A stretch of 64,000 nt of DNA from Nocardioides glacieisoli (GCF_004137245.1 NZ_SDWS01000004.1:310001-374000); one strand, 5' to 3'. Shown: positions 46,078-62,280, counted from the first letter of the stretch. Notes: generated from the letters alone by a model not told the origin. Numbers and translations are program-made.

Positions 46078-50632
<4,555 letters not shown>

Positions 50633-50781
50633 TGGTTCTCCCGTCGTCGTCTCCGCCGCTCGCGAGTCCCAATCACGCTGGGCTCGTGGGCAGACGAGGT
50701 GGTGGGCGGATCCGCTGGGGACGACGTTGGCCCGAGCACGACGGAACCTATCACCGGCGAAAGCCGCCGGGGAGCACCGTT

Positions 50782-51756
50782 TCAGGCCGTGGGACCGGCC
50801 GTCTCGTGCTTGTCGGCGCGGTCCTCGGACGCGTCCGCGTCGTCGTCGTCGGCACTGCCCTCGTCACTGTCCTCGACGGGCTTGGTGCGCACGACCTCCT
50901 CGCGCCCCGGGTGCCGGCGCGACGACCAGGCGTAGAAGGCGGCGGCCAGCACGAAGAGCACGATCGAGGTCCACACGTTGAGCCGCAGGCCCAGCACGTC
51001 GTTCATCTGGACGGTGTCGATGCGGAGGTACTCGATCCAGCCGCGACCGGCGGTGTAGAGCATCACGTAGAGGGCGGCGACCCGGCCGTGGCCGAGCTTG
51101 TAGCGGCGGTCGAGCCAGATCAGGACGGCGAACGCCGCCAGGTTCCACAGGCACTCGTAGAGGAACGTCGGGTGGAAGAGGACGTCAGGACCGAACTGCG
51201 AACGCACGCCGTCGTCGAGGTTCGGGTCGATCTCGAGCCCCCACGGCAGGTCGGTGGGTCGGCCGTAGAGCTCCTGGTTGAACCAGTTGCCCCACCGGCC
51301 GAACGCCTGCGCGACCAGCACGCCCGGCGCCAGGGCGTCGAGCATCGGCAGCAGCTTGATCCCCTGCACCCGTGCGCCGATCCACACCCCGACGATGCCC
51401 AGGGCGATCGCGCCCCAGATGCCGAGACCGCCGCGCCAGACGTACAGCGCCGTGATCGGGTTCTGGTCCTCGCCGAAGTAGAGCTGCCAGTCGGTGATGA
51501 CGTGGTAGAGCCGGCCACCGACGAGGCCGAACGGCACCGCCCAGATCGCGAGGTCGCTGACCTCGCCGGGCTGCCCGCCGCGCGCGACCCACCGGCGCTC
51601 GCCGAGCCAGATGGCGAAGACGATGCCGGCGATGATGCAGAGGGCATAGGCCCGGATCGGCACGGGGCCGAGGTGCCACACGCCCTCCGACGGGCTCGGG
51701 ATGGACATCAGCGTCACCATCGGCGACTGCAGCACGTCAAGCATGGGCAGCATCAT
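50782..51756 (-). CDS. lgt: Prolipoprotein diacylglyceryl transferase
   Basis: 324 residues. The start is ambiguous: ATG 51756 overlaps the SCO1 stop (ATGA), ATG 51753 lies 4 nt after AGGAGG, and ATG 51744 is also in frame. Seven membrane helices and the Lgt signature [13 protein letters not shown] are present, with [12 protein letters not shown] before it. Lgt attaches diacylglycerol to lipobox cysteines such as those of LivJ and the SCO1 protein in this window. The C-terminal 45 residues form a long acidic tail ([20 protein letters not shown]), common in actinobacteria. Confidence 0.95.
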   Translation of the reverse strand: MMLPMLDVLQSPMVTLMSIPSPSEGVWHLGPVPIRAYALCIIAGIVFAIWLGERRWVARGGQPGEVSDLAIWAVPFGLVGGRLYHVITDWQLYFGEDQNPITALYVWRGGLGIWGAIALGIVGVWIGARVQGIKLLPMLDALAPGVLVAQAFGRWGNWFNQELYGRPTDLPWGLEIDPNLDDGVRSQFGPDVLFHPTFLYECLWNLAAFAVLIWLDRRYKLGHGRVAALYVMLYTAGRGWIEYLRIDTVQMNDVLGLRLNVWTSIVLFVLAAAFYAWSSRRHPGREEVVRTKPVEDSDEGSADDDDADASEDRADKHETAGPTA

Positions 51757-52385
51757 CCCTCCTCCAGCAACCCGTCGAGAATGGCGGTGACGTCGTGGGC
51801 GAGCTGGGCCTGCGAGACGTCGGCCTTCCAGTAGGCCGGGGCCTCGTCGTCGGAGTCGATCGCGATGACCTGCGTGCCGTGGGTGACCTCGTAGCCGCCG
51901 CTGGGGAGCTTCTCGCCCTGGTCGACCCCGACGGCCATGCTCCGGCCGACCTCGATGATGTCGTCGAGGTCTCCGGTGAGGCCGATGATGCTGGGGTCGA
52001 AGGCGTCGACGTACTTCGCCACCGTCGCCTCGTCGTCGCGCGCGGGATCGGTCGTCACGAAGACGACGTCGAGCCGCTCCTTCTGCCCGTCGTCGAGGCG
52101 GGCGAGGGTGCCGGCGAGCGTCGCCATCACCTGACCGCAGATGTCCGGGCAGTTGGTGTAGCCGAAGAAGACCAGGGTGAGGTCCTTGTCGGTGTCCTCG
52201 GTGAGGCTGTACGCCGTCCCCTCGGTGTCGACCAGCGGTGTCGAGGAGACCACGAACGGGTCGGGGTCCAGACGGGTGCCCGTGAAGTCCGCCGAGCCGG
52301 CACTCCCGGAGCCGCCGCACCCGGCCAGCAGCACCAGGAGGGCAGCAGGGACGAGTGCCCTGCCGCTGCGCCTACGTCCGGGCAC
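51753..52385 (-). CDS. SCO1/SenC-family copper-chaperone lipoprotein
   Basis: 210 residues from GTG 52385 (GAGGG 8 nt upstream; overlaps trpA by 14 bp). Lipobox LLAGC places the lipidated Cys at 23. The thioredoxin fold carries CPDIC (79-83) and the distal His in VTHGTQV (H169), the copper-binding set of SCO1 proteins, which help assemble the CuA centre of cytochrome c oxidase outside the membrane. It sits between trpA and lgt in a tight operon; no oxidase genes are in the window. Confidence 0.9.
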   Translation of the reverse strand: MPGRRRSGRALVPAALLVLLAGCGGSGSAGSADFTGTRLDPDPFVVSSTPLVDTEGTAYSLTEDTDKDLTLVFFGYTNCPDICGQVMATLAGTLARLDDGQKERLDVVFVTTDPARDDEATVAKYVDAFDPSIIGLTGDLDDIIEVGRSMAVGVDQGEKLPSGGYEVTHGTQVIAIDSDDEAPAYWKADVSQAQLAHDVTAILDGLLEEG

Positions 52386-53178
52386 GCCGGACGCCCTCGG
52401 CGAGGTCGGTGGTGAGCGCACGCAGCGCGTCGAGGCCGCCAGCCTCGTCGCCCGGGTGGTCGAGCAGCGCGCGCACGAACGCGGACCCGACGATGACGCC
52501 GTCGGCGAAGCCCGCCACCTCGGCGGCCTGGTCGCCGGTGCTGACGCCGATGCCCACCGCGACCGGGACGTCGCCGGTCGCGCGGACGCGCCGCACGAGC
52601 GGACCGGCGAGGTCGGAGGTGGCCTCGCGGGCGCCCGTGACGCCCATGACGGCGGCTGCGTAGACGAACCCGCGGCTCTCGCGCGCGGTCATCGCGATGC
52701 GGTCGTCGGTCGAGCTCGGCGCGACCAGGAAGACCTTGTCGAGGTCGTGGGCGTCGGCGGCGGCGATCCACTCCGCGCCGTGGTCGGGGGTGATGTCGGG
52801 CGTGATCATGCCCGCTCCCCCGGCGGCCGCGAGGTCGGTGGCCCAGCGCTCCACGCCGTAGCGCTCGATGGGGTTCCAGTAGGTCATCACGAGGGTCGGC
52901 ACGCCGGTGCCGGCGACGGCCTCGACCACGCGCAGCACGTCGGCCGTGCGCACGCCGCCGTCGAGCGCTGCCTGCGCGGCGGCCTGGATCGTCGGTCCGT
53001 CCATCACCGGGTCGCTGTAGGGCAGGCCGATCTCGATGGCGTCGCAGCCGGCCTCGACCATGACCTGCATGGCCCTGATCGAGCCGTCGACCGTGGGATA
53101 GCCGGCCGGGAGGTAGCCGATGAGGGCCGCGCGATCCTCTGCCCGTGCCTTCTCGAAGGCGGTGCTCGTCGAGGTCAC
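52372..53178 (-). CDS. trpA: Tryptophan synthase alpha chain
   Basis: 268 residues from GTG 53178, which overlaps the trpB stop (GTGA). [16 protein letters not shown] and the active-site stretch [19 protein letters not shown] (catalytic Glu and Asp) are intact; [20 protein letters not shown] contains the phosphate-binding loop. TrpA cleaves indole-3-glycerol phosphate and channels indole to TrpB. Confidence 0.97.
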   Translation of the reverse strand: MTSTSTAFEKARAEDRAALIGYLPAGYPTVDGSIRAMQVMVEAGCDAIEIGLPYSDPVMDGPTIQAAAQAALDGGVRTADVLRVVEAVAGTGVPTLVMTYWNPIERYGVERWATDLAAAGGAGMITPDITPDHGAEWIAAADAHDLDKVFLVAPSSTDDRIAMTARESRGFVYAAAVMGVTGAREATSDLAGPLVRRVRATGDVPVAVGIGVSTGDQAAEVAGFADGVIVGSAFVRALLDHPGDEAGGLDALRALTTDLAEGVRRART

Positions 53179-54458
53179 TGCTGGGTCACCGTCTCGGTCT
53201 GGTCGAGGTCGGCCTCCGGGCCCTCGTCGGCGTCGCCCAGCCCGAACCACTCGATGGCCGTGCCCATGTCCTTGTCGCCCCGGCCGCTCAGGTTGACGAT
53301 GATCGTCGCGTCGGGGCCCTTCTCGGCACCGAGCCGCTTGGCGACCTCGATCGCACCGTGGATCGCGTGGGCCGACTCGATGGCCGGGATGATCCCCTCG
53401 GTGCGGCTGAGCAGGGCCATCGCGTCCATCGCCTCGGCGTCCGTCACGGGCGTGTACGTCGCTCGGCCGGTCGCCGCGAGCAGCGAGTGCTGCGGTCCGA
53501 CGCCCGGGTAGTCGAGGCCCGCGGAGATCGAGTGCGACTCGACCGTCTGGCCGTCCGCGTCCTGGAGGACGAAGGTGCGGGCGCCGTGGAGCACGCCTGC
53601 CTCGCCGGCGTGGATGGTGGCCGCGTGGCGGCCGGTCTCGACGCCGTCGCCGCCGGGTTCGAAGCCGTGGATCTCCACGCCCTCGTCCTCGAGGAACGCG
53701 GTGAAGATGCCGATGGCGTTGGAGCCGCCGCCGACACAGGCCGCGACCGCGTCCGGCAGGACGCCGTACTGCTCGAGGCACTGCGCACGCGCCTCGTCGC
53801 CGATGCCGCGGCAGAAGTCGCGCACCATGCTGGGGAACGGGTGCGGCCCGGCCGCGGTGCCGAAGAGGTAGGCCGTGTGGTCCACGCTGGCGACCCAGTC
53901 GCGCAGCGCCTCGTTGATGGCGTCCTTGAGCGTCGCGCTGCCGGACTCGACCGGGATGACCTTGGCGCCGAGCAGCTGCATGCGCGCGACGTTGAGCGCC
54001 TGGCGGCGGGTGTCGACGGCGCCCATGTAGACGGTGCAGTCGAGGTCGAAGTAGGCCGCAGCCGTCGCGCTCGCGACACCGTGTTGGCCCGCACCGGTCT
54101 CGGCGATGACGCGCGTCTTGCCCATCCGCTTGGTCAGCAGCGCCTGGCCCATCACGTTGCGGATCTTGTGGGCACCGGTGTGGTTGAGGTCCTCGCGCTT
54201 GAGCAGCACGCGGGCGCCGACCTTCTTCGACAGCCGCTCCGCGTGGTAGAGCCGGCTCGGCGTGCCGGCGTAGTCACGCAGCACCCGCTCGAACTCGCCG
54301 ACGAACGCCTCGTCGGCCATCGCCTCGTGCCAGGCGTCGGTCAGCTCGTCGAGGGCGGCGACGAGGGCCTCGGGCATGAAGCGCCCGCCCCACGTGCCGC
54401 CGAAGTAGCCGCGCTCGTCCGCGTCGTACCGTCCCTGCTGCTGGACCTGCTGGCTCAC
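53175..54458 (-). CDS. trpB: Tryptophan synthase beta chain
   Basis: 427 residues from GTG 54458, overlapping the trpC stop (GTGA). The PLP-binding Lys98 is in [13 protein letters not shown], and the phosphate loop is [10 protein letters not shown]. TrpB condenses indole and serine to tryptophan. Both ends show GTGA coupling, implying strict co-translation of trpC-trpB-trpA. Confidence 0.97.
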   Translation of the reverse strand: MSQQVQQQGRYDADERGYFGGTWGGRFMPEALVAALDELTDAWHEAMADEAFVGEFERVLRDYAGTPSRLYHAERLSKKVGARVLLKREDLNHTGAHKIRNVMGQALLTKRMGKTRVIAETGAGQHGVASATAAAYFDLDCTVYMGAVDTRRQALNVARMQLLGAKVIPVESGSATLKDAINEALRDWVASVDHTAYLFGTAAGPHPFPSMVRDFCRGIGDEARAQCLEQYGVLPDAVAACVGGGSNAIGIFTAFLEDEGVEIHGFEPGGDGVETGRHAATIHAGEAGVLHGARTFVLQDADGQTVESHSISAGLDYPGVGPQHSLLAATGRATYTPVTDAEAMDAMALLSRTEGIIPAIESAHAIHGAIEVAKRLGAEKGPDATIIVNLSGRGDKDMGTAIEWFGLGDADEGPEADLDQTETVTQQ

Positions 54459-55252
54459 GGTGCTGTCACTCCTGTCATTGCGCGTACGGCGGCCTCGGGG
54501 TCGCCGTCCTTGACCAGTGCCTCGCCGACCAGGACCACGCCGGCGCCCTCGCCGACGAAGCGCTCCACGTCGGCGACGCCGGTGATGCCGCTCTCGGCCA
54601 CCTTGACCACGTCGGCGTGGATCTGCGGGGCGAGGCGCCCGAACACGTCGGGGTCGACCTCGAGGGTCTTGAGGTTGCGGCTGTTGACGCCGATCAGCTC
54701 GGCGTCGAGCGCCTGGGCCCGCTCCGCCTCGTCCTCGTCGTGCACCTCGACCAGGACGGTGAGGCCGAGCTCGGAGGCCTCGTCGTGCAGGCGGCGCAGG
54801 GTGTCGTCGTCGAGAGCCGCGACGATCAGCAGGGCCAGGTCGGCGCCGGCGGCGCGGGCCTCGACGAGCTGGTAGGTCTCGACGATGAAGTCCTTGCGCA
54901 GCAGCGGGGTGTCGACGGCGGCCCGCACGGTGCGCAGGTCGTCGAGGCTGCCACCGAAACGGCGCTCCTCGGTGAGCACCGAGATCGCGGCTGCGCCGCC
55001 CCGGGCGTACGCCGTCGCGAGCGCCGCGGGGTCCGGGATGTCGGCCAGGTCGCCCTTGCTGGGGCTGCGTCGCTTCACCTCGGCGATGACGCTCGAGCCG
55101 CGGGCGCGGAAGTGCGGCATCGGGTCGCGGGGCGCGGGCGCCTCGGCGAGGTGGGCCAGCAGCTCGTTGAGCGGGAGCGCGGCCTCGCGGCGGGCGAGGT
55201 CCTCGCGCACCCCGGCGACGATGTCGTCGAGCACGGAACCGGTCGCAGGCAT
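54455..55252 (-). CDS. trpC: Indole-3-glycerol phosphate synthase
   Basis: 265 residues starting [20 protein letters not shown]. The TIM barrel shows [13 protein letters not shown] with the catalytic Lys, [20 protein letters not shown] with the second Lys and Glu, and [28 protein letters not shown] forms the phosphate site. It makes indole-3-glycerol phosphate from CdRP, the TrpA substrate. Confidence 0.96.
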   Translation of the reverse strand: MPATGSVLDDIVAGVREDLARREAALPLNELLAHLAEAPAPRDPMPHFRARGSSVIAEVKRRSPSKGDLADIPDPAALATAYARGGAAAISVLTEERRFGGSLDDLRTVRAAVDTPLLRKDFIVETYQLVEARAAGADLALLIVAALDDDTLRRLHDEASELGLTVLVEVHDEDEAERAQALDAELIGVNSRNLKTLEVDPDVFGRLAPQIHADVVKVAESGITGVADVERFVGEGAGVVLVGEALVKDGDPEAAVRAMTGVTAP

Positions 55253-55330
55253 GCGTTCAGCCTCTCACCCGGCACCAGCCCGCCCGGGGGCGGTGCCCAG
55301 CGGTCGGACTGGGCGCGGTGGCGCCGGAGA

Positions 55331-55531
55331 TCAGTGCTCGGAGGTGTTGAAGCCGAGCTTCGACAGCACGAGGAAGAGCGGGAAGGCGACGACGGCGATG
55401 ATGATGCCGATCCAGAGCAGGGTCATCTGGGCCGGGGTCTGCAGCAGCGCGATGCTGCCCACGACGAATCCGAGCATCGCGACGCCGACGGCGGTCCATG
55501 CAGCGGGGGTGTTGCCGTGGCCTGCAGCCAT
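55331..55531 (-). CDS. Small Trp-operon membrane protein (HGxxPAAW type)
   Basis: 66 residues beginning MAAGHGNTPAAWTAVGVAML. Two membrane helices (about 11-30 and 36-57) follow the HGNTPAAWTAV motif, after which this small actinobacterial family is named in databases. AAGGAG 7 nt before ATG 55531 supports the start. It is found next to trpC in many actinobacteria. Function unknown. Confidence 0.88.
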   Translation of the reverse strand: MAAGHGNTPAAWTAVGVAMLGFVVGSIALLQTPAQMTLLWIGIIIAVVAFPLFLVLSKLGFNTSEH

Positions 55532-55586
55532 CGTGGGGCTCCTTCGTCTACCGAGTACATCCGTGGGGCGAGTGCTGCGCGGAAGT

Positions 55587-56204
55587 CTAGGCGGTCGGGT
55601 CGCGTCCCTCGTCGAGGGCCTTCCAGATGTCGATGTTCTCCGTCGGCGGCTCCTCGGTCGCCGTGTCGTCGGCACCCGGCGCGCCCGTCGGGGCGTCGTA
55701 CTTCGTGCCCATCTCGGGCCACGACCCGACCAGCCGGACGGCGGCCAGCGAGGTGGCGACGCTTGCGAGTGCGGCCAGCAGCGCGACGGGGTACCACGCG
55801 GTGAGGCTGGTCGACACCGTGTCGACACCGGAGACCTCGAGCAGTGCGTCGGCCAGTGCGTCGGGGAGGTTGGAGAACGCCTCCACCGTGGCAGCCACCA
55901 GTCCCAGCGCGGCGATCAGGGCCAGCACCGCGATCGCCTTGCGGAAGCGGCCGCGGGTGACGAGGAGGACGCCCCAGCACGCGAGCACCACCAGGGAGAG
56001 GGCTGCTGCGAGCGGCGACTCCGCCACGCTGTCGAGGGCCAGGATCGAGTTCATCGCGCCACCGTCGTCGGAACGGACGCCCCCGGACTCCCCCGAGACC
56101 CACGGCTTGCTCCCGGCCACGGCAGCGAGACCGGCCGAGGCGAGGCCGACGAGCACGACGGGCCCGAAGCTGCTCCGCCGCCTGTCGGGAGCGGGCTCAG
56201 CCAT
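55587..56204 (-). CDS. Trp biosynthesis-associated membrane protein (TIGR02234 type)
   Basis: 205 residues. Four membrane helices; residues [20 protein letters not shown] followed by KPWV, and [20 protein letters not shown], match the family seen beside trp genes (Rv1610 in M. tuberculosis). The hydrophilic tail contains [20 protein letters not shown] 56204 overlaps the hisI stop by 8 bp. In M. tuberculosis trpE lies just upstream; here hisI does. Function unknown. Confidence 0.9.
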   Translation of the reverse strand: MAEPAPDRRRSSFGPVVLVGLASAGLAAVAGSKPWVSGESGGVRSDDGGAMNSILALDSVAESPLAAALSLVVLACWGVLLVTRGRFRKAIAVLALIAALGLVAATVEAFSNLPDALADALLEVSGVDTVSTSLTAWYPVALLAALASVATSLAAVRLVGSWPEMGTKYDAPTGAPGADDTATEEPPTENIDIWKALDEGRDPTA

Positions 56205-56547
56205 CGACGCGGTGCACGACGTCGGCGTCGAAGCAGGTGTGGTCTCCGGTGTGGCACGCCGCGCCGACCTGGTCGACCACGAACAGCAGGGTGTCGCCGT
56301 CGCAGTCGAGGCGGATCTCCTTCACGTGCTGCTCGTGCCCCGACGTGTCGCCCTTGACCCAGTACTCCCGGCGCGAGCGCGACCAGTAGGTCGCCCGCCC
56401 GGTGTCGATGGTGCGGACGAGCGCCTCGTCGTCGACCCACGCGAGCATCAGCACCTCGCCGGATCCCTGCTGCTGGACGACGACCGGCACCAGGCCTTCG
56501 GCCGTGTGGCGCAGGCGGTCGTGGATGGCCGGGTCGAGCTGACTCAT
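56197..56547 (-). CDS. hisI: Phosphoribosyl-AMP cyclohydrolase
   Basis: 116 residues. [38 protein letters not shown] and the metal-binding [17 protein letters not shown] set mark HisI, the third enzyme of histidine synthesis, which opens the purine ring of PR-AMP. It is monofunctional (no HisE fusion). It overlaps the aminotransferase stop (ATGA) and the downstream membrane-protein gene. Confidence 0.96.
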   Translation of the reverse strand: MSQLDPAIHDRLRHTAEGLVPVVVQQQGSGEVLMLAWVDDEALVRTIDTGRATYWSRSRREYWVKGDTSGHEQHVKEIRLDCDGDTLLFVVDQVGAACHTGDHTCFDADVVHRVDG

Positions 56548-57362
56548 GGGTCCATGCTCTCAGCCTCGCGGGCGCGCCACGTCTCCGCACACTGCGCGGT
56601 GACCGGACCCGGCGACGGGAGGTCGCGGTCGTCCCAGCGGGCGATCGCCTGGACGTCGCGGGTGGTCGACGCCAGGAACGCCTCGCTCGCCGTCGCCAGG
56701 ACCTCGGTCAGCGGCTCGTCCACCTCGCGGGCACCGCACCAGTCGATGACCAGCGCGCGCGTGACGCCGGCCAGGCAGCCCGACGCGAGGGTGGGTGTGC
56801 GCAGCTCGCCGTCGACGACGTAGAAGACGTTGGTGCCGGTTCCTTCGCAGAGGTTGCCGGCGGTGTTGGCGAAGACCGCCTCGCTCCCGCCCCGCTCGAC
56901 CGCGTGGGCGAGCGCGATCACGTTGTCGGCGTACGACGTCGTCTTGAGGCCGGCGGTCGCGCCGTGCTCGTTGCGGGTCCACGGGACGGTGACGACCGTC
57001 GTCTCGCTGGGCGCCACGTCGATGGCACTCCAGGCCACGACCAGCGTCGGCGGACCGCCGCCGCGACCCGACCCCATCGGGTGCGGCCCGGCGCTGTAGG
57101 TGATCCGGAGCCGACCGATGGGATCGTCCCCGGTGACCGCCTCCACCCCCCGTCGTACGTCGTGGAGGTCGGGCGCGGGCAGCCCGAGGCCGGCGGCGCT
57201 GCGCTCGAGCCGCTCGAGGTGGCGGGTCAGCGCGAACGGAGTGCCGGCCAGCGTCTTGACGGCCTCGAAGACCCCGTCGCCGACGGTGAAGCCGTGGTCG
57301 GTGACCGCGACCGCCCCCTGGGTCGGATCGGCCAGCAGGTCACCGTTGAGCCATGCGCGCAT
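56544..57362 (-). CDS. Class IV aminotransferase (4-amino-4-deoxychorismate lyase-like)
   Basis: 272 residues starting [20 protein letters not shown]. The fold-type IV PLP enzyme shows [17 protein letters not shown], the PLP Lys in [16 protein letters not shown], and the cofactor-binding [17 protein letters not shown] and [10 protein letters not shown]. Length and motifs fit ADC lyase (PabC) better than a branched-chain aminotransferase, but the two families are close. It is the first gene of the hisI-trp-lgt operon. PabC would release pyruvate to give p-aminobenzoate for folate. Confidence 0.82.
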   Translation of the reverse strand: MRAWLNGDLLADPTQGAVAVTDHGFTVGDGVFEAVKTLAGTPFALTRHLERLERSAAGLGLPAPDLHDVRRGVEAVTGDDPIGRLRITYSAGPHPMGSGRGGGPPTLVVAWSAIDVAPSETTVVTVPWTRNEHGATAGLKTTSYADNVIALAHAVERGGSEAVFANTAGNLCEGTGTNVFYVVDGELRTPTLASGCLAGVTRALVIDWCGAREVDEPLTEVLATASEAFLASTTRDVQAIARWDDRDLPSPGPVTAQCAETWRAREAESMDP

Positions 57363-57408
57363 GGAGTCACTCTAGGGGCGCGAGTGACACCCGGAGCGGG
57401 GGGCGATT

Positions 57409-57437
57409 TTGGCCCCGCCGAAGCCATGTACTACTGT
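57409..57437 (+). promoter_or_regulatory. Probable promoter of the tRNA-Gly-Cys-Val operon
   Basis: TTGGCC (57409-57414) and TACTGT (57432-57437) are 17 bp apart and end 42 bp before tRNA-Gly. This agrees with a housekeeping-sigma promoter of the actinobacterial type. Confidence 0.45.
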
Positions 57438-57479
57438 TCCACTCGCACTTGAGGCCGCACGAACGGGCCGAAAATGCAG

Positions 57480-57552
57480 GCGGACATAGCTCAGTTGGTA
57501 GAGCGCAACCTTGCCAAGGTTGAGGTCGCGAGTTCGAGTCTCGTTGTCCGCT
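57480..57552 (+). tRNA. tRNA-Gly (GCC)
   Basis: 73 nt; acceptor GCGGACA/TGTCCGC, anticodon stem CAACC/GGTTG with loop TTGCCAA (anticodon GCC at 57513-57515), T loop TTCGAGT. No encoded CCA. Confidence 0.96.
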
Positions 57553-57586
57553 CGGAAGGTCTCCCCCGTCAAGACGGAACCTCCAC

Positions 57587-57657
57587 GGTGGGTTGGCCGA
57601 GAGGCGAGGCAACGGACTGCAAATCCGTCTACACGGGTTCAAATCCCGTACCCACCT
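57587..57657 (+). tRNA. tRNA-Cys (GCA)
   Basis: 71 nt; acceptor GGTGGGT/ACCCACC, anticodon stem ACGGA/TCCGT with loop CTGCAAA (anticodon GCA at 57619-57621), T loop TTCAAAT. No encoded CCA. Confidence 0.96.
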
Positions 57658-57693
57658 CGCACGCAGTCACAACAGCACTGAAACTCAAGACCT

Positions 57694-57765
57694 GGGCGAT
57701 TGGCGCAGCGGTAGCGCGCTTCCTTGACACGGAAGAGGTCACTGGTTCAAACCCAGTATCGCCCA
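57694..57765 (+). tRNA. tRNA-Val (GAC)
   Basis: 72 nt; acceptor GGGCGAT/ATCGCCC, anticodon stem CTTCC/GGAAG with loop TTGACAC (anticodon GAC at 57726-57728), T loop TTCAAAC. No encoded CCA. Accessory DNA begins after it, so its 3' end is a candidate integration site. Confidence 0.96.
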
Positions 57766-57782
57766 CAGAGAAACCGCAGGTC

Positions 57783-57806
57783 AGAGCCCCTTTTGAGGGG
57801 CTCTTT
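57783..57806 (+). terminator. Intrinsic terminator of the tRNA operon
   Basis: AGAGCCCC, loop TTTTGA, GGGGCTCT and a short T run (57783-57806): a textbook Rho-independent terminator 17 bp after tRNA-Val. Confidence 0.88.
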
Positions 57807-57866
57807 CCGTTTCGGGGAACATGCGTGGAACAAGGAATCGCCCCTTCTGGCCCGTTCTGTCACAGC

Positions 57867-58064
57867 TCACCGCCAGTTCCCGATCGGCCGGGCGTCGATG
57901 AAGCGCTCGATGGAGTCGACCTTGATCCGCAGCGTCTTGCGGCCGAGTCGTACGGCGTCGAGCTGGCCGTCGGCGATGTAGCGGCGGACCGTCCGCGTCG
58001 AGACGGCGAGTGCATCGGCGGCATCGTTGATCGAGACGAGTCTTCGGGTGATGGTGGCGGACAT
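57867..58064 (-). CDS. Excisionase/AlpA-like helix-turn-helix DNA-binding protein
   Basis: 65 residues from ATG 58064 with AGGAGG 6 nt upstream. RRLVSINDAADALAVSTRTV followed by RRYIADGQLDAVRLGRKTLR is a MerR-type winged helix of the excisionase family (helix 2 DAADALAVS, recognition helix TRTVRRYIADG, wing LDAVRLGRKTLRI). Such small proteins bend DNA at attachment sites or regulate mobile-element genes. Its place 101 bp past the tRNA-Val gene fits an integrative-element remnant; no matching tyrosine integrase is seen in the window. Confidence 0.85.
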   Translation of the reverse strand: MSATITRRLVSINDAADALAVSTRTVRRYIADGQLDAVRLGRKTLRIKVDSIERFIDARPIGNWR

Positions 58065-58352
58065 GGTGACCCTCCTGGGGTTTGTGGCGGTCTCCTGTCG
58101 TCCGCCCTCACTCCCCAAGGCGGCAGTCTGGCCGCGAGTGGCCACGGCTGGCGCGATGTTCAGTTCCCGCGTGCGCCGGGCCGGCTCCAGCCCGACGGCG
58201 ACAATCACCACAGCCAGTCCGTCACGATTGGGGATCGGCTCGCGGGATGCGGACGCACTTCATGTCTGGAAGAGCCGCGCACCTTTGACAGCTATGCGGG
58301 GCGGCTGTCCGAGTTGGGGTCTGCACAATCCGCCGACAGTCAGGCGGATCGC

Positions 58353-59189
58353 CTACGCCGTCGGTATCACGACCGACTGCTGGAGCAGCAGCTTCTCGAG
58401 CACCTGAGCCACCCCGTCCTCCTCGTTGGAGGGACTGATCTCGTCTGCGGCCGCCAGCGCTGCAGCGCTCGCGTTGGCCACAGCCACTCCGCGGCCGGCC
58501 CACGCGAGCAGCTCGGCGTCGTTGGGTGCGTCGCCGAAGGCCAGCACCTCTTCGGCTGTGATGCCTAACCGGTCGCAGAGGCGGGCGATGCCCCACGCCT
58601 TGCTGATCCCCTCTGCCATGACCTCCACGAAGGGCGCACCGGAGTGGGTCGCAGCAAAGCCCGCTACCCCTGCCCCGCGGACGATGTCGAGGAGTTCGTC
58701 GACCGGACGGTCCGGGTGCCGCACGATCAATTTTAGGCTCGGTTCGGCCAGCACCTCCTCCAGCGTGTGGCTGCCCATGGTCGCAACGTCTCGTTTGTGG
58801 TCACGATCGGCGGCGATCGCGGTGTATCCCTGTTGCGGCACGAACCCTTCGCCCCCGTCGCGGACGCTCACAAACAACAGGCCATCCACCAGCGGCTTCA
58901 ACGCCGACGCGAGCCGGCGCTGCACCGCCACTCCAACGGTCTGCTCGAAGATGACCTCGCCACTTGTCAGGTGCACACCCAGGGCGCCGTTGGAGCACAC
59001 CGCCCACTCATCGAACCCGGCTTCCTCGGCGATCTGACGAAGTCCGATCGGCTGTCGCGCAGTCACCGGGACAACCTGAACGCCCGCGGCCCGTGCAGCA
59101 TCAAGCGCGGCTCGAGTGCGGGGACTCACACTGAGGTCGTCGTGCAGCAACGTGCCGTCGAGATCGGTGGCGACGAGACGGATCGGCAT
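58353..59189 (-). CDS. HAD-superfamily (Cof-type) phosphatase
   Basis: 278 residues from ATG 59189. The nucleophile motif is VATDLDGTLL (D9, D11), then VPVTARQPIG (motif II Thr), a C2-type cap, the Lys in SKAWGIARLCDRLGI and the acidic motif FGDAPNDAELL. All HAD catalytic motifs are present. Family members dephosphorylate sugar phosphates, flavin nucleotides or other metabolites; the substrate is unknown. It is divergent from the ABM gene across 186 bp. Codon use here (for example AATTTTAGG) is less GC-biased than in the core genes. Confidence 0.9.
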   Translation of the reverse strand: MPIRLVATDLDGTLLHDDLSVSPRTRAALDAARAAGVQVVPVTARQPIGLRQIAEEAGFDEWAVCSNGALGVHLTSGEVIFEQTVGVAVQRRLASALKPLVDGLLFVSVRDGGEGFVPQQGYTAIAADRDHKRDVATMGSHTLEEVLAEPSLKLIVRHPDRPVDELLDIVRGAGVAGFAATHSGAPFVEVMAEGISKAWGIARLCDRLGITAEEVLAFGDAPNDAELLAWAGRGVAVANASAAALAAADEISPSNEEDGVAQVLEKLLLQQSVVIPTA

Positions 59190-59375
59190 GGACGCGAGCG
59201 TAGGGGAACGGCAGGACAGGGCACATGCCGCGCCTGGGGTTGGTCCGGTCGAGACCCTGGCTTGCCGAGCACAGCGTGCCAGTGCGGGATCCCTCTGTGA
59301 GACGGGAGTGTTGACGTCGCGCGGGGCCGCACCCCTGACCGCTGGGCCTACGGCGACGGCTGCGACCATTGCAAA

Positions 59376-59672
59376 GTGACTCTCGAGCATGCGCTCCTGC
59401 CGGTCAGACCGGGCCACGAGGATGACTTCGAGGCCGCCTTCAGGCAAGCCAAGAAGATCATTGTGCGCATGCCCGGCTTCAGGAGCCTGACATTGTCGCG
59501 GTGCCTGGAGCGCCCGAGCACCTACTTGCTGCTCGTGGAATGGGACAGCCTGGAGGACCACACCGTGGGCTTTCGCGGTTCGCAGGACTACCAGCAGTGG
59601 CGCCAGTTGCTGCACCACTTCTATGAGCCCTTTCCCACCGTCGAGCATTACGAGCAGGTCCTGACCGCTTGA
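59376..59672 (+). CDS. Antibiotic biosynthesis monooxygenase (ABM)-domain protein
   Basis: 98 residues from GTG 59376. The ferredoxin-like ABM fold is seen in HALLPVRPGHEDDFEAAFRQ, MPGFRSLTLSRCLERPSTYL and LLVEWDSLEDHTVGFRGSQD. Such dimeric proteins act as cofactor-free oxygenases or quinone/heme-modifying enzymes, but many have no known substrate. No clear ribosome-binding site precedes it. An IS481 remnant begins about 25 bp downstream. Confidence 0.85.
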   Translation: MTLEHALLPVRPGHEDDFEAAFRQAKKIIVRMPGFRSLTLSRCLERPSTYLLLVEWDSLEDHTVGFRGSQDYQQWRQLLHHFYEPFPTVEHYEQVLTA

Positions 59673-59697
59673 CGATTTTCGGGCGGAGCGTGACCAG

Positions 59698-61335
<1,638 letters not shown>

Positions 61336-61680
61336 CCCCCCGGCCGGGTTGCCGGCGGACTTTCGACGGGTGTGCACCACCACAGTGCGACGAAGATGGT
61401 GCACACCATCGAACTCGAAACCGGTAGCGCCGCCGGGGCTAGGCGGCCGGGATGTCGAGAGTGCCTCGTAGGCACCACCCATGCCGACACGTCAGCGGCT
61501 TGCCACTCCAAGCTGAACGCTGGCCGTGTCGATATTGGTGGTGAGGTCCGTATTCCGATCTGAGAGGCTGGGCTCACGGACTGAGATACGGACATCGGCT
61601 GAGAGTGCGCCGGGAGAGGACGACACGTCCCCCAAGCGGAACCCCCTCTGGGGAGACTGCTGTTCGAAGCCAACCCTGGT
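61336..61680. other. Non-coding stretch after gdhA
   Basis: No frame here gives a convincing protein on either strand; short frames lack ribosome-binding sites and domain signatures. It may be decayed mobile DNA. Confidence 0.6.
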
Positions 61681-61736
61681 CAGTTCGGCTCGTCGGCGTC
61701 CCGCTTAGGTGTCGATAGCGGGACGCCAACGAACTG
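61681..61736. terminator. Nested inverted repeat beside the serine recombinase gene
   Basis: GGCGTCCCGCT (61695-61705) and AGCGGGACGCC (61717-61727) form an 11-bp stem; outside them CAGTTCG (61681-61687) and CGAACTG (61730-61736) also pair. It begins 4 bp past the recombinase stop. It could be a terminator or a recombination (res/crossover) site. Confidence 0.55.
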
Positions 61737-62228
61737 GGAATCACCGTCTTGTGGACGTGTCAGCAAGATCGGCCTTCGCCGCGACGCGTTGGCGCTCGAT
61801 GGCGCGGTACACGGTCGACCGTCCAATGCCGAACAGTTCGGCTACCTCGAGGGTGCTGTAGTCGCCGCTGTGCACGAGTGACACGAGGTGCGCCTCCTGC
61901 TTGCGGCTCAGCTTTGGCTGCTTGCCCTTGAGTCGGCCCTTCGCTTTGGCGACCTTCATGCCTTCGACGGTGCGAAGCCGGATGAGGTCGGACTCGAACT
62001 CCGCGACCATGGCCAGGACGTTGAACAGCAGCTTCCCGACCGCATCGGTCGGGTCATAGACAGACCCGCCCAGACTCAAACTGATCTGCCGGGCGGTGAG
62101 CTCGTCAGCGATCGCGCGAGCATCGGGCAGGGACCTGGCCAATCGGTCCAGCTTGGTGACGACCAACGTGTCCCCCGCCCGGCAGGCGGCGAGCGCCTCG
62201 CGTAAGCCGGGGCGTTCGCGGTTGGTAC

Positions 62229-62238
62229 CAGTTAGTCC
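62229..62238. repeat. Target-site duplication, left copy
   Basis: CAGTTAGTCC here is identical to 63690-63699 and flanks the IS4 element; a 10-bp duplication fits the IS4 family. Confidence 0.92.
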
Positions 62239-62255
62239 CAATACCGTTCAATTAG
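62239..62255. repeat. IS4 left terminal inverted repeat
   Basis: CAATACCGTTCAATTAG, exact complement of 63673-63689. Confidence 0.93.
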
Positions 62256-62280
62256 GGTTACAGGCGTGTAGTTTGGGGGT

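Noticed and set aside
51757..52320. 188-codon N-terminal extension of lgt
   Set aside because: Runs through the SCO1 gene in another frame and gives an Arg/Gly/His-rich sequence; Lgt proteins start near 51756.
53179..53781. N-terminal extension of trpA
   Set aside because: Lies within trpB in another frame; GTG 53178 with GTGA coupling is the clear start.
57766..57866. Complete integrase or attachment-site pair at tRNA-Val
   Set aside because: No second copy of the tRNA 3' end and no tyrosine integrase could be found in the window, so no att site was annotated.
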